Assembly: GCF_003944715.1 (NCBI RefSeq)
Contig: NZ_RWIT01000006.1
Coordinates: 62,001 to 126,000, forward strand
Reading direction: 5' to 3'
Length of the DNA: 64,000 bases
DNA from: Hymenobacter rigui
GTDB lineage: Bacteria; Bacteroidota; Bacteroidia; Cytophagales; Hymenobacteraceae
Both the position numbers and the translations under genes were made by a program. The notes under the pieces were generated by a model. It was given only the letters and a program-made list of their open reading frames with translations, was not told where the DNA came from and made no database searches. The stretch's first letter is position 1. Each line of letters starts with the position of its first letter. Positions 42,071 to 49,616 of the stretch are shown one piece after another.

Positions 42071-43480
42071 ATGCGTAAACCTGTACGCGCCTGGTTGCTG
42101 GGCGGAGCATTGCTGCTGGCCAGCGCTGCCCGGGCCCAAACGGGCTCCGTGGGCATTGGCACCACCACGCCCGATGCATCGGCTCTGCTCGACCTCAGCT
42201 CCACTTCCAAGGGGCTGCTCATTCCGCGCCTGACCCAAACCCAACGCACTACCGGCATCAGCAGCCCCGCCGCGGGCCTGCTTGTGTACCAATCCGATGG
42301 CACCGCCGGCCTGTATCAGTATGATGGTGCCGCCTGGAAGCTGGTGGTAGCCGATAACCTGGGCAACCACACCGCCACCCAAAACCTGAATCTGGCCGAT
42401 AAGCTGCTGGTGGGCAACGGCGGTACGGCAGGGCTGAGCATCACGGCGGCTGGTAACGTAGGCGTGGGCCTAACCGGCGCGCAGCAGCCCCTGGATGTGC
42501 TGGGCGGGCTGGCATTCCGGAACTCCGCCGCCTGGGACCACCTGTACTTTAGCCACGATGGTAGCACGCTGAATGTGCGGGCCGGGGGGGTAGAAACAGG
42601 TATTTCCTTTGGATTGGGTACGGCGGCTTCGGGCTCCTACGGCAACCAAGCTTACCAGGAAGTCATGCGGCTGCTGCCTTCCGGCAATGTGGGCCTGGGC
42701 ACCAGCACACCCCAGGCACGGCTGGAACTGGTGGCCGGGGCCTCGGCAGATGGCAGTGGCGACCCCCGGGCCATGGCGTTTCAGTGGAGCGGCAGCGGCA
42801 ATGGGTACCGGCACTGGCTGCGCACCCGCCACCAAGCCAACCTGGGCCAGAGCGGCAACGCCTTTGATTTCTTCCTGAACAACAGCAGCACCGGCGCAGG
42901 CTCCACAGCTCCCAACACAGGGTCGGTGCTGGCTATGTCGGTGGGGCAGGTGAACGGCAGCCCGCGCGTGGGCATTGGCGTAACCGATGCCAGCACGGCC
43001 CTGGAAGTAAACGGTCAGGTGAAGATTTCGGGCGGCAGTCCAGGCGCGGGTAAGGTCCTCACCTCCGACGCCAGCGGCCTGGCTACCTGGCAAACGCCAA
43101 CCAGCGGCCTCACGCTGCCCTACAGCGGCACTACCAGCAGCAGCAGCAGCGCCTTTGCCGTGGGCAACACCGGTACCGGCCCGGCCCTGTCGGTGAGCAG
43201 CGGCGTGGTGGTATTCTCGTCGTCGGCCGCTACGGCGCTGCCTACCACGGCCACCACCCTCAACCCCACCGTGACCATGCAGGCCTACACCGATAATAGC
43301 AACACCACCAACGGCACCATCACGCTGGGTACGGGCACGGCCGGGCAACTGCTCATCCTCACCAACCTCGACAATGAGGCCCTCACGGTGATTAGCTCTA
43401 CGGGCGTGTCGCACACCATACTGAAGGGGTATGGGGTGCAATTTGTGTACCTGAGCGGCACGTGGTACCGCATTTCCTAA
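42071..43480 (+). CDS. Exported phage-tail-fibre-like surface protein
   Basis: 469 residues from ATG 42071; signal peptide [23 protein letters not shown]. The mature start carries the Bacteroidetes-wide [18 protein letters not shown] motif (about 25-42), then [16 protein letters not shown] and [18 protein letters not shown], a segment repeated in many exported Bacteroidetes proteins. [17 protein letters not shown] and [17 protein letters not shown] are further copies of the GIGT-P-LxL unit. The C-terminal part is Ser/Thr/Gly-rich ([13 protein letters not shown]) and ends in [12 protein letters not shown], like a trimeric fibre tip. No T9SS domain. It leads a three-gene plus-strand cluster (next ATG 38 bp after its stop). 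Role unknown, possibly adhesion. Confidence 0.75.
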   Translation: MRKPVRAWLLGGALLLASAARAQTGSVGIGTTTPDASALLDLSSTSKGLLIPRLTQTQRTTGISSPAAGLLVYQSDGTAGLYQYDGAAWKLVVADNLGNHTATQNLNLADKLLVGNGGTAGLSITAAGNVGVGLTGAQQPLDVLGGLAFRNSAAWDHLYFSHDGSTLNVRAGGVETGISFGLGTAASGSYGNQAYQEVMRLLPSGNVGLGTSTPQARLELVAGASADGSGDPRAMAFQWSGSGNGYRHWLRTRHQANLGQSGNAFDFFLNNSSTGAGSTAPNTGSVLAMSVGQVNGSPRVGIGVTDASTALEVNGQVKISGGSPGAGKVLTSDASGLATWQTPTSGLTLPYSGTTSSSSSAFAVGNTGTGPALSVSSGVVVFSSSAATALPTTATTLNPTVTMQAYTDNSNTTNGTITLGTGTAGQLLILTNLDNEALTVISSTGVSHTILKGYGVQFVYLSGTWYRIS

Positions 43481-43518
43481 AGCCGCGGGCTAATTCCAGA
43501 TTCTGACTTTCCGCTAGT

Positions 43519-44223
43519 ATGCGTCAACTACTTACTCCGAACGGCTTCGAGCCGATTCCTTTTTCGCAACCTGCTGCCGAGCCGGCCCGCCGGGGCTGGC
43601 TGAAACGCCTAGGAGCCTTTATGGGCGGTGGCCTGCTGGCCAACCTGCTGGCCCCCAACAAAGCCGCCGCGTTTGGCACGCAGGCGGACACGCCATTCAT
43701 CGGCGAGATTATGATAGCGGGCTTCAACTATGCTCCACGAGGATGGGCCATGTGTGAAGGGCAGATTCTATCGATTGCGCAGAATACGGCGTTGTTTTCC
43801 TTGCTGGGCACAACCTACGGCGGCAATGGGCAGACTACATTTGCGTTGCCTGACTTACGGGGTCGGGTGCCCATCCACTTCAACCAGGGACCAGGCCTTT
43901 CCTATCACTCACTGGGTGAAAGAAGCGGAGCCGAAACCCACACGTTAATTACCACCGAAATGCCGGCCCACATTCATACCGGTAGTGTTGCCCTACCCTG
44001 CAATACGGGCCAGGGTACCAGCAACAGCCCGGTAGGGAATGTGCTGGCGGCCGATGGCTCGGGTCTGCCGCAGTTTCACGGTACGGCCAATGGTACCATG
44101 GGTGGAGCCGGAAGCGTGACAACCAACCCAGCGGGTGGCAGCCAGCCCCACAACAATATGCAGCCCTACCTGGCTCTCAACTTCTGCATTGCGCTGGAAG
44201 GTATCTATCCGTCGCGCAACTAA
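43519..44223 (+). CDS. Exported tail-collar-domain protein (microcystin-dependent-protein-like)
   Basis: 234 residues. The N-terminus ARRGWLKRLGAFMGGGLLA (about 23-41) has a twin-arginine-like pair before a hydrophobic stretch and AAAFG cleavage region (about 50), suggesting Tat or a similar export route. The mature protein begins with the phage tail-collar domain: FIGEIMIAGFNYAPRGWAMC (about 60-79), SLLGTTYGGNGQTTFALPDL (about 94-113) and RGRVPIHF. Collar domains of this kind occur in phage tail fibres and in MdpB-like bacterial proteins. The C-terminal half is Gly/Ser/Thr-rich with HIHTGS and a final FCIALEGIYPSRN typical of the family. Sandwiched between two exported proteins, 38 bp and 11 bp gaps. 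Confidence 0.88.
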   Translation: MRQLLTPNGFEPIPFSQPAAEPARRGWLKRLGAFMGGGLLANLLAPNKAAAFGTQADTPFIGEIMIAGFNYAPRGWAMCEGQILSIAQNTALFSLLGTTYGGNGQTTFALPDLRGRVPIHFNQGPGLSYHSLGERSGAETHTLITTEMPAHIHTGSVALPCNTGQGTSNSPVGNVLAADGSGLPQFHGTANGTMGGAGSVTTNPAGGSQPHNNMQPYLALNFCIALEGIYPSRN

Positions 44224-44233
44224 CCAAGCGGCC

Positions 44234-45754
44234 ATGAACCTTACAACTCCTGGAAACCTGCTGGCGCTGGGGCTGCTGCTGAGCACTCCGGCCGCGGCCC
44301 AAACCCTGACGGTGCAGGACGCCACGCTAGGGCTGCAGCCCGGGGCGGTGCTTACGGTGCAGGGCGGCGTGCAGCTGAGCGGGGCCTCTACCAGCATCAG
44401 CAATAGCGGCACCCTGCGCCTCACCGGCGACTGGACCAACAACGCCGGCCCCGCCGCCCTCAATGCCACCACGGGCACGGTAATGCTGGCGGGAACGGCC
44501 CTGCAGCGCATTGCCGGCAGCGCCACCACCACCTTTCACACGCTGGACGCAACGGGTACCACCGGCCCGGTACAGCTGCAGGTGGCCACCTCGGTAGGTG
44601 TCAACGCGGGGGGGCTGCAGCTGGGCAACACGCTGCTACAGCTGAACGGCCAAACCCTCACGCTCAACAACCCGGCCCCCACGGCGCTAAGCGTGGGCAG
44701 TGGCCGGTTGATCAGTGCCGTGAGTAGCGTGCCAGGTAAGCTGGTATGGGTAGTGGGTACCGCTACCGGCACCTATACCGTGCCCGTTGGCGACGCCACC
44801 ACTACCGTACCTATGCAGGCCGTTATCGGCACGGCGGGCGTGGGGGCGGGCGGCAGTCTGAGCTTTGCCAGCTACGCCACGCCGCCCTCTAACCTGCCCT
44901 ACCCGGCCGGCGTAAACCAGGCTCCCCGCCAGGCCACCAGTGCCCTCGACCGGTACTGGCTGGTTGAGGCGGCCGGCTACACCACCCCGCCCACCGCCAC
45001 GCTCACGCTCAACTATCTTGATGCCGAAGCTGCCACGCCTAACACCTTCAATGAAAGCAGCCTGCGCCTGCTGCGTTGGGATGGGGCGGCCTGGCAGACG
45101 GTGACCAGCTCGGTAACTCCCGGTCAGAACCGCCTCACGGCTAACAACCTGGCCAGCTACGGCATCTTCGGGGCGGCTGACCCCGGGGCTCCGCTGCCCG
45201 TAACGCTTACCCGCTTTACGGCTGCGGCCCAGGCCGCCAACACCGAACTGCGCTGGACCACGGCTGCTGAGGTGAACAATCAGGGTTTCGGAGTGGAGGC
45301 CAGCCGCAACGGGGTACAGTTCCAGCAGCTGCAGTTTGTGCCCAGCCAGCAGCCCAACAGCACGGGCCTGCAGCAGTACGCCTACCAGCACGCAGGAGCC
45401 GGCCACCAGGCCCCAGTGTGGTACTACCGCCTCCGCCAGCAGGATCTGAACGGGACGGTAACGTACTCGGCCGTGCAGACGGTGCGCTTTGATGCCCAGG
45501 CCCCTACCCTGACGGTGGCGCCCAACCCCTCGGCCGGGCGCTTTACGGCCACGGTGTATGCTCCCGCCGCCCAAGTGGCTACCCTGCAGCTGCACGACGC
45601 GCTGGGCCGCCTGGTAAGCCAGCAACCAGCCGCGCTGCTGCCCGGCAACAACCCGGTAGCCTTCGGGGCGACCGAGCGGCTGCCCGCGGGCTGGTACCTG
45701 CTCAGCACCCAGGTAGGCGGCCATACGCTGCGCACTCGGCTGGTAGTGGAGTAA
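44234..45754 (+). CDS. T9SS-sorted exported beta-rich surface protein
   Basis: 506 residues from ATG 44234 (the longer frame overlaps the preceding gene and is not needed). Signal peptide MNLTTPGNLLALGLLLSTPAAAQ. Beta-rich Ala/Thr/Gly repeats follow (GTLRLTGDWTNNAG, a block met in other Bacteroidetes surface proteins). The C-terminal part has LPVTLTRFTAAAQAANTELRW (in two pieces, about 350) leading to a type IX secretion sorting domain (about 430-506: LTVAPNPSAGRF, LHDALGRLVSQ, LPAGWYLLST and a final RLVVE). It should therefore be exported by T9SS and anchored at the cell surface. Third gene of the fibre/collar cluster; its stop is followed by a terminator. Confidence 0.88.
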   Translation: MNLTTPGNLLALGLLLSTPAAAQTLTVQDATLGLQPGAVLTVQGGVQLSGASTSISNSGTLRLTGDWTNNAGPAALNATTGTVMLAGTALQRIAGSATTTFHTLDATGTTGPVQLQVATSVGVNAGGLQLGNTLLQLNGQTLTLNNPAPTALSVGSGRLISAVSSVPGKLVWVVGTATGTYTVPVGDATTTVPMQAVIGTAGVGAGGSLSFASYATPPSNLPYPAGVNQAPRQATSALDRYWLVEAAGYTTPPTATLTLNYLDAEAATPNTFNESSLRLLRWDGAAWQTVTSSVTPGQNRLTANNLASYGIFGAADPGAPLPVTLTRFTAAAQAANTELRWTTAAEVNNQGFGVEASRNGVQFQQLQFVPSQQPNSTGLQQYAYQHAGAGHQAPVWYYRLRQQDLNGTVTYSAVQTVRFDAQAPTLTVAPNPSAGRFTATVYAPAAQVATLQLHDALGRLVSQQPAALLPGNNPVAFGATERLPAGWYLLSTQVGGHTLRTRLVVE

Positions 45755-45778
45755 GCCCCTCATCAACAAATTGCGAAG

Positions 45779-45807
45779 GCCCGTAAACTTTTTTCCGGTT
45801 TACGGGC
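45779..45807 (+). terminator. Terminator of the fibre/collar/T9SS cluster
   Basis: A 10-bp perfect stem (45779-45788 / 45798-45807) with a loop containing TTTTTT, then TTTACC. The 3' end runs straight into the -7 box of the thioredoxin gene. Confidence 0.75.
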
Positions 45808-45809
45808 TT

Positions 45810-45817
45810 TACCTTTG
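45810..45817 (+). promoter_or_regulatory. -7 box of the thioredoxin gene, abutting a terminator
   Basis: TACCTTTG three bases after the terminator stem, 60 bp before the ATG at 45877. Confidence 0.5.
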
Positions 45818-45876
45818 TTGCCAGATGAGAATCATTCTCCTCTGTTTTGCCGATTTTTCTACCAACCAACCCCATA

Positions 45877-46188
45877 ATGTCCGTAACGAAAGCCACCGAC
45901 GCCGATTTTCAGCAGCTGCTTCAGGAGAATGAGAAAGTAGTGGTGAAATACTACGCCGACTGGTGTGGCAACTGCCGCCTGTTTTCGCCCAAGTTCAAGC
46001 GCCTGGCCGAGCAGAACGAAGGCATGACCTTCCTGGACGTAAACGCCGAAACCAGCCCCGAGGCCCGCAAACTGGCCAGCGTTACCAACCTTCCCTTCTT
46101 CGCGGTATTCCGCAACGGAGAGCTGGTAGATACCGTGGCAGCCAGCAAGGAAGAAGCCGTAGCCAGCCTGATTTCCCGCCTTAACTAA
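45877..46188 (+). CDS. Thioredoxin-family protein with CGNC active site
   Basis: 103 residues, no signal peptide. ATG 45877 (MSVTKATDADF) is preferred to an extended frame. The active-site block is YADWCGNCRLFSPKF (about 27-41): the cysteine pair is intact but the usual CGPC proline is Asn. The cis-Pro block is TNLPFFAVF (about 74-82). Probably a cytoplasmic thiol-disulfide reductase; the CGNC variant should shift redox potential (inference). It is followed 11 bp later by a small acidic protein, a pairing I recall from other Bacteroidetes. Confidence 0.92.
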   Translation: MSVTKATDADFQQLLQENEKVVVKYYADWCGNCRLFSPKFKRLAEQNEGMTFLDVNAETSPEARKLASVTNLPFFAVFRNGELVDTVAASKEEAVASLISRLN

Positions 46189-46199
46189 ACGCTGCTGCT

Positions 46200-46442
46200 A
46201 TGAAAATGCCCGTAATCAAGCGTCTGGTAGAAACCCGGACGCTGCCGGAGCTGGTAGCCGCCGAGGAAGCCCTGCTGGAGGAGCAAACCCCTGCTTTTGA
46301 GATAGAAGGCGAAGATGAAGGTGAGCAGCTGACTCACGTATTCGCGGCCATCTTTATCCTCAACCACATGCAGGATACCGGCTCCGACTTCAAAACTGCC
46401 CTGCGCGAGTACACTGCCAAAGTACGCGTAAGCATCAGCTAG
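46200..46442 (+). CDS. Small acidic protein, DUF6952-type
   Basis: 80 residues: KMPVIKRLVETRTLPELVAA then a D/E-rich centre (EIEGEDEGEQLTHVFAAIF) and FKTALREYTAKVRVSIS. From memory it matches a conserved Bacteroidetes family listed as DUF6952 that sits next to thioredoxin genes. Function unknown; a helper or substrate of the neighbouring thioredoxin is possible, but it has no cysteine, so it is not a redox substrate itself. Translationally close to the thioredoxin gene (11-bp gap). After it comes a long inverted repeat. Confidence 0.8.
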   Translation: MKMPVIKRLVETRTLPELVAAEEALLEEQTPAFEIEGEDEGEQLTHVFAAIFILNHMQDTGSDFKTALREYTAKVRVSIS

Positions 46443-46453
46443 ATGGTGAAAAG

Positions 46454-46522
46454 GTGAAATGGTGAGTTTGACGTTCAATCTGTACCGGCAAAGCCGGCAG
46501 AACGTCAAACTCACCATTTCAC
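46454..46522. repeat. 22-bp perfect inverted repeat between convergent genes
   Basis: Arms 46454-46475 and 46501-46522 (right arm reads AACGTCAAACTCACCATTTC onward), perfect over 22 bp, with a nested CCGG..CCGG hairpin in the loop. Its right end reaches the stop codon of the minus-strand gene. Confidence 0.85.
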
Positions 46523-47934
46523 TATTTAAGCCGGTACACGCCCGGAGTATTGGTGGCCTCGTAACGGCTGAAAATGGCGGGTATCTTGTATTGCAGCTCC
46601 GGCACCAGGCCCCGCTGGTCGATGAGGTAGCGGGGAGGAGCGGTCTGGAAATTGTGCGCCACCCGAAAAATGGCATCATACTCGTTTAAGTGACCGAAAT
46701 CGGCCTGGGCCAGTTGCCAGTCGAGGTAAGGCGTGGCGAGGTGGTTCTGAGCATATGCCCGCATATCGGAACCCAACACCAGCACCTGTTGATCCTGCAG
46801 AAAGGCGTAGCGCGGGTTGGACTGCACGGCGTAGCGACTTTCCAGCGGAATGGGAATAATACCATCCAGAAACAGCGCCGACCGGTACCGCACAGCCAAG
46901 ACCGCTCCTACCAAAACCAGCAGCAGCAGTTCCGGCACCCAGGCGCGGCGGTTTTTTTGCCACAGGTACAAGCTGAAATACGTGAGGGGCGGTAGTATGA
47001 GCACCAGCGTACCGGGGGCTGTGCCTTTGCCGGCCGCAGCCATGGCCCCGGCCACCAGCAGCCACACCAGCATCAGCTGCTGAAACTTCACCTGAAATAC
47101 CAGGCTGGGTGGAATCGTGAAGCTACGCCCGATGGCCAGCAGCAACAGGGCCGCCGGCAGCACCAGCAGCCGTAGCTGCACCCACAGCGGCAGCCCGTCG
47201 GCGCCGGCAACCAGCCCGCTAAGTGTAGGGCGCAGATGAAACTGCGACAAACCCGGCAGCGAATCGGTGTACAGAAAAAATGTGGCCACCACCGCGTACG
47301 GGAACAGAAAGCCACACACCAGCAGCAGAAAGCTCCGGAACGAGTTGGCCGCGAAGATGATGACGGCAAACAGCCCCAGCAGCAGAAACAGCGCCAGCGG
47401 CAGATAGCACAGAGCCGCCACCCCAATCAGAAACCCCGCCCGAAACAGCCGGCGGTTGTCGTAACCCTCTCGGGAGGTGGGCAGCAGGGCGCTGAATGCC
47501 GCAATCAGAAACGTGTGGCCCAGTAGTAGCGGCGAGAGAATATCCAGCTCCGTGGAAACCGAGCCCAGCAGCAGATACACCAGCGCCCCTACGTAGCCAC
47601 GCTCGGGGTGTACATCGGCCCGGTTGAGTACAAAGTTGAACCGCAGCGCCTGAAACGTGAACAGCGCCAGCGCCAGCAGCCGGTACAGCCACAGCGGCCG
47701 GTTGCCTACCAGTTCCGACAGGCCCGCCAGTGCCGCCGCCAATGGGGCGGTGCTGTCGTATACGTCGCGGTAGAGCAGGGCCCCGGCGTGCAGCCGTTCC
47801 CCAATCAGCAGGCTGCGTAGCTCCACGGGCATCAATGGAATTCCCCACCACAACAGCGGCAGCCGCAGGGCCAGCAGCAGCAGCAGCAGCACAAACAGGC
47901 GGGTAGGCAGGGAGCTTTTAAAGAATTGAAGCAA
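46522..47934 (-). CDS. Polytopic membrane protein (GT-C-like), function unknown
   Basis: 470 residues with about ten hydrophobic segments starting near residue 11 and a soluble C-terminal part (about 375-470). The first helix is followed by an acidic loop (GERLHAGALLYRDVYDSTAP, about 46-65) where GT-C fold glycosyltransferases place a catalytic Asp. The tail (NEYDAIFRVAHNFQTAPPRY and QRGLVPELQYKIPAIFSRYE) looks soluble. Glycosyltransferase is an inference, not recognised by a family motif; it could equally be a DUF6427-like protein. TTG start at 47932-47934, with a -7 box TATCTTTG at 47966-47973. Confidence 0.7.
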   Translation of the reverse strand: MLQFFKSSLPTRLFVLLLLLLALRLPLLWWGIPLMPVELRSLLIGERLHAGALLYRDVYDSTAPLAAALAGLSELVGNRPLWLYRLLALALFTFQALRFNFVLNRADVHPERGYVGALVYLLLGSVSTELDILSPLLLGHTFLIAAFSALLPTSREGYDNRRLFRAGFLIGVAALCYLPLALFLLLGLFAVIIFAANSFRSFLLLVCGFLFPYAVVATFFLYTDSLPGLSQFHLRPTLSGLVAGADGLPLWVQLRLLVLPAALLLLAIGRSFTIPPSLVFQVKFQQLMLVWLLVAGAMAAAGKGTAPGTLVLILPPLTYFSLYLWQKNRRAWVPELLLLVLVGAVLAVRYRSALFLDGIIPIPLESRYAVQSNPRYAFLQDQQVLVLGSDMRAYAQNHLATPYLDWQLAQADFGHLNEYDAIFRVAHNFQTAPPRYLIDQRGLVPELQYKIPAIFSRYEATNTPGVYRLK

Positions 47935-47965
47935 AGTGGAAAGCCGGTGAAACGTGAGCGGAAGA

Positions 47966-47973
47966 CAAAGATA
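47966..47973 (-). promoter_or_regulatory. -7 box for the polytopic membrane protein
   Basis: TATCTTTG on the minus strand, 31 bp before the TTG start. The rbfA -7 box is divergent, 147 bp away. Confidence 0.5.
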
Positions 47974-48119
47974 GGAGCAACTGTGCCGCCGTACAGTACC
48001 CCGCTACCACTGGCGGCTGCTCCGGCCCGTCAGGCGTCGTTGCCAGGCCATAGGGCCGGTAAGCAGAAAAGGAATCGGTAGCCGCCTTTTTCTCAGCGTA
48101 CTTAATCCTGCCTAAACGG

Positions 48120-48127
48120 TATCTTTG
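48120..48127 (+). promoter_or_regulatory. -7 box for rbfA, leader almost absent
   Basis: TATCTTTG 9 bp before the rbfA ATG (48137), so the transcript would be near-leaderless. Confidence 0.5.
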
Positions 48128-48136
48128 CCACTTCTT

Positions 48137-48589
48137 ATGGAAAGTAAACGACAACAAAAAGTAGCCAGCCTGCTGCAGCAGGACCTAGCCGCCGTATTTC
48201 AGCGCGACCTGCCGCACCTGTTTCCGGGTCTGCCGCCGGGTATCAGCCTCGTGCGCGTATCGCCCGACCTGGGTGTGGCCCGTGTGTACCTGAGCGTGCT
48301 TACCGTGGGCAACAACGGCTCCAACGCCGAGCAGGAAGCCTTGGTGAAAGACAACACCAAAGCTATCCGGCAGGCCCTGGCCAAGCGGGTGGGCAAGCAG
48401 CTGCGCATCGTGCCCGAACTGGTGTTTTTCATGGATGACTCGGCCGCGTATGCCGCTCACATGGATAAAGTGTTCGGCGACCTGCACATTCCCCCGGCTC
48501 CCGCTGAAGGAAGTTCCTCGGCCGCCGATGATGCCGAATCCGCGCCTAAACGCCCCAAACTCTTCGCCGACGACGAAGAAAGCAATTAA
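48137..48589 (+). CDS. rbfA: Ribosome-binding factor A
   Basis: 150 residues; 30S subunit maturation factor that binds the 16S 5' helix. ATG 48137 (MESKRQQKV) is chosen over a TTG 12 bp upstream. The KH-like fold blocks RQQKVASLLQQDLAAVFQRD (4-23) and DLGVARVYLSVL (about 50-61) are typical, as is LRIVPELVFFMDDSAAYAAHMDKV (about 91-114, in two overlapping pieces). The C-terminus (about 120-150) is an acidic, disordered tail ending in DDEESN, longer than in E. coli. Monocistronic with its own near-leaderless promoter. Confidence 0.92.
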   Translation: MESKRQQKVASLLQQDLAAVFQRDLPHLFPGLPPGISLVRVSPDLGVARVYLSVLTVGNNGSNAEQEALVKDNTKAIRQALAKRVGKQLRIVPELVFFMDDSAAYAAHMDKVFGDLHIPPAPAEGSSSAADDAESAPKRPKLFADDEESN

Positions 48590-48597
48590 GCACCTGC

Positions 48598-48697
48598 GTA
48601 GCGGAGTAAGGGTTCGGCTGGCGCAAATACCACCAGTTTGAACAGTTGCTCAGCTATTTGCGCTGCTCCGCTTCTTTTTACCCAGTTACTCCGCTAC
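48598..48697. repeat. Nested inverted repeat between rbfA and the methyltransferase
   Basis: Outer arms GTAGCGGAGTAA (48598-48609) and TTACTCCGCTAC (48686-48697), plus inner arms GCGCAAATA (48621-48629) and TATTTGCGC (48655-48663). The word TTACTC is also repeated just after. It may terminate rbfA. Confidence 0.75.
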
Positions 48698-48711
48698 TCA
48701 GTTACTCTCCC

Positions 48712-49521
48712 TTGTACTACGACCCGATTAAAAAGTCGCTTGGCGAAGTCTTTAACCGCACGCCCTGGCTTCGTCGCCTCTTCTACCATCTGCTTGATTT
48801 GCTGCTGCTGCGCACCTGGCACGTACACCGGGAGCTGCGCCAGTGGTCCAAAGGCCGCACCGACAGCCCGTTGAATATCCTGGATGCCGGCTCTGGCTAC
48901 GGGCAGTACACTTATTGGCTGTCGGGCCTGAGCCGCAAGTGGCAGATTCTGGCCGTGGATGTGAAGGATGAGCAGGTAGCTGATTCCAACCGTTTTTTCC
49001 GGCAGATTGGCCGCACCAATGCCCAGTTTGCCGTGCAGGACCTGGTGCTGTATCAGCAGCCCAACTCCTTTGATCTGGCCCTGTCGGTAGATGTGATGGA
49101 GCATATCTTGGAAGATGTGGAAGTGTTTCGCAACATCCACACGTCCCTCAAGGACGGCGGGATGCTGCTGATTTCCACTCCCTCCGACCAGGGCGGCTCC
49201 GACGTGCATTCCGACGACGAAACCAGCTTCATTGAGGAGCACGTACGCGACGGCTACAACATTCACGAGATTCAGCAGAAGCTGCGTACGGCTGGTTTTG
49301 AGCGCATTGAGGCTCGCTACAGCTATGGTGAGCCGGGTCAGATTTCGTGGCGCCTGAGCATGAAATACCCCATTCTGATGCTGGGCAAATCGAAGTTGTT
49401 CTTCCTGTTGCTGCCCTTCTATTACCTCGTTACCTTTCCGTTCTGTCTCATTCTGAACTGGTTCGATGCCAACACCACGCACGAATCGGGCACGGGTTTG
49501 ATTGTGAAGGCCTGGAAATAG
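48712..49521 (+). CDS. Class I SAM-dependent methyltransferase with hydrophobic C-terminus
   Basis: About 269 residues from TTG 48712 (YYDPIKKSLGEVFNR), chosen because the longer frame (TTG 48646) reads through the inverted repeat. Motif I is NILDAGSGYGQYTYW (about 55-69), the acidic motif II VDVKDE (about 84-89), and the motif IV block LALSVDVMEHI (about 122-132). The tail carries a likely membrane-associated segment (LFFLLLPFYYLVTFPFCLIL, about 223-242). Substrate unknown; the membrane tail hints at a lipid or glycolipid. It lies between rbfA and a LolC/E-type permease, all plus strand. Confidence 0.85.
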   Translation: MYYDPIKKSLGEVFNRTPWLRRLFYHLLDLLLLRTWHVHRELRQWSKGRTDSPLNILDAGSGYGQYTYWLSGLSRKWQILAVDVKDEQVADSNRFFRQIGRTNAQFAVQDLVLYQQPNSFDLALSVDVMEHILEDVEVFRNIHTSLKDGGMLLISTPSDQGGSDVHSDDETSFIEEHVRDGYNIHEIQQKLRTAGFERIEARYSYGEPGQISWRLSMKYPILMLGKSKLFFLLLPFYYLVTFPFCLILNWFDANTTHESGTGLIVKAWK

Positions 49522-49616
49522 ACCTTTTTCGCCCGGCGGCGTATCTTGCTCCTGATTATCCCATTGCCCCGCTGTTACTCTACGCCTTCTAACCAGCCCC
49601 ATCCCGCGCCCCGCAC

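Noticed and set aside
44135-44233. Upstream extension of the T9SS-sorted protein
   Set aside because: It overlaps the preceding gene in another frame and lacks a signal peptide; ATG 44234 gives a proper signal peptide.
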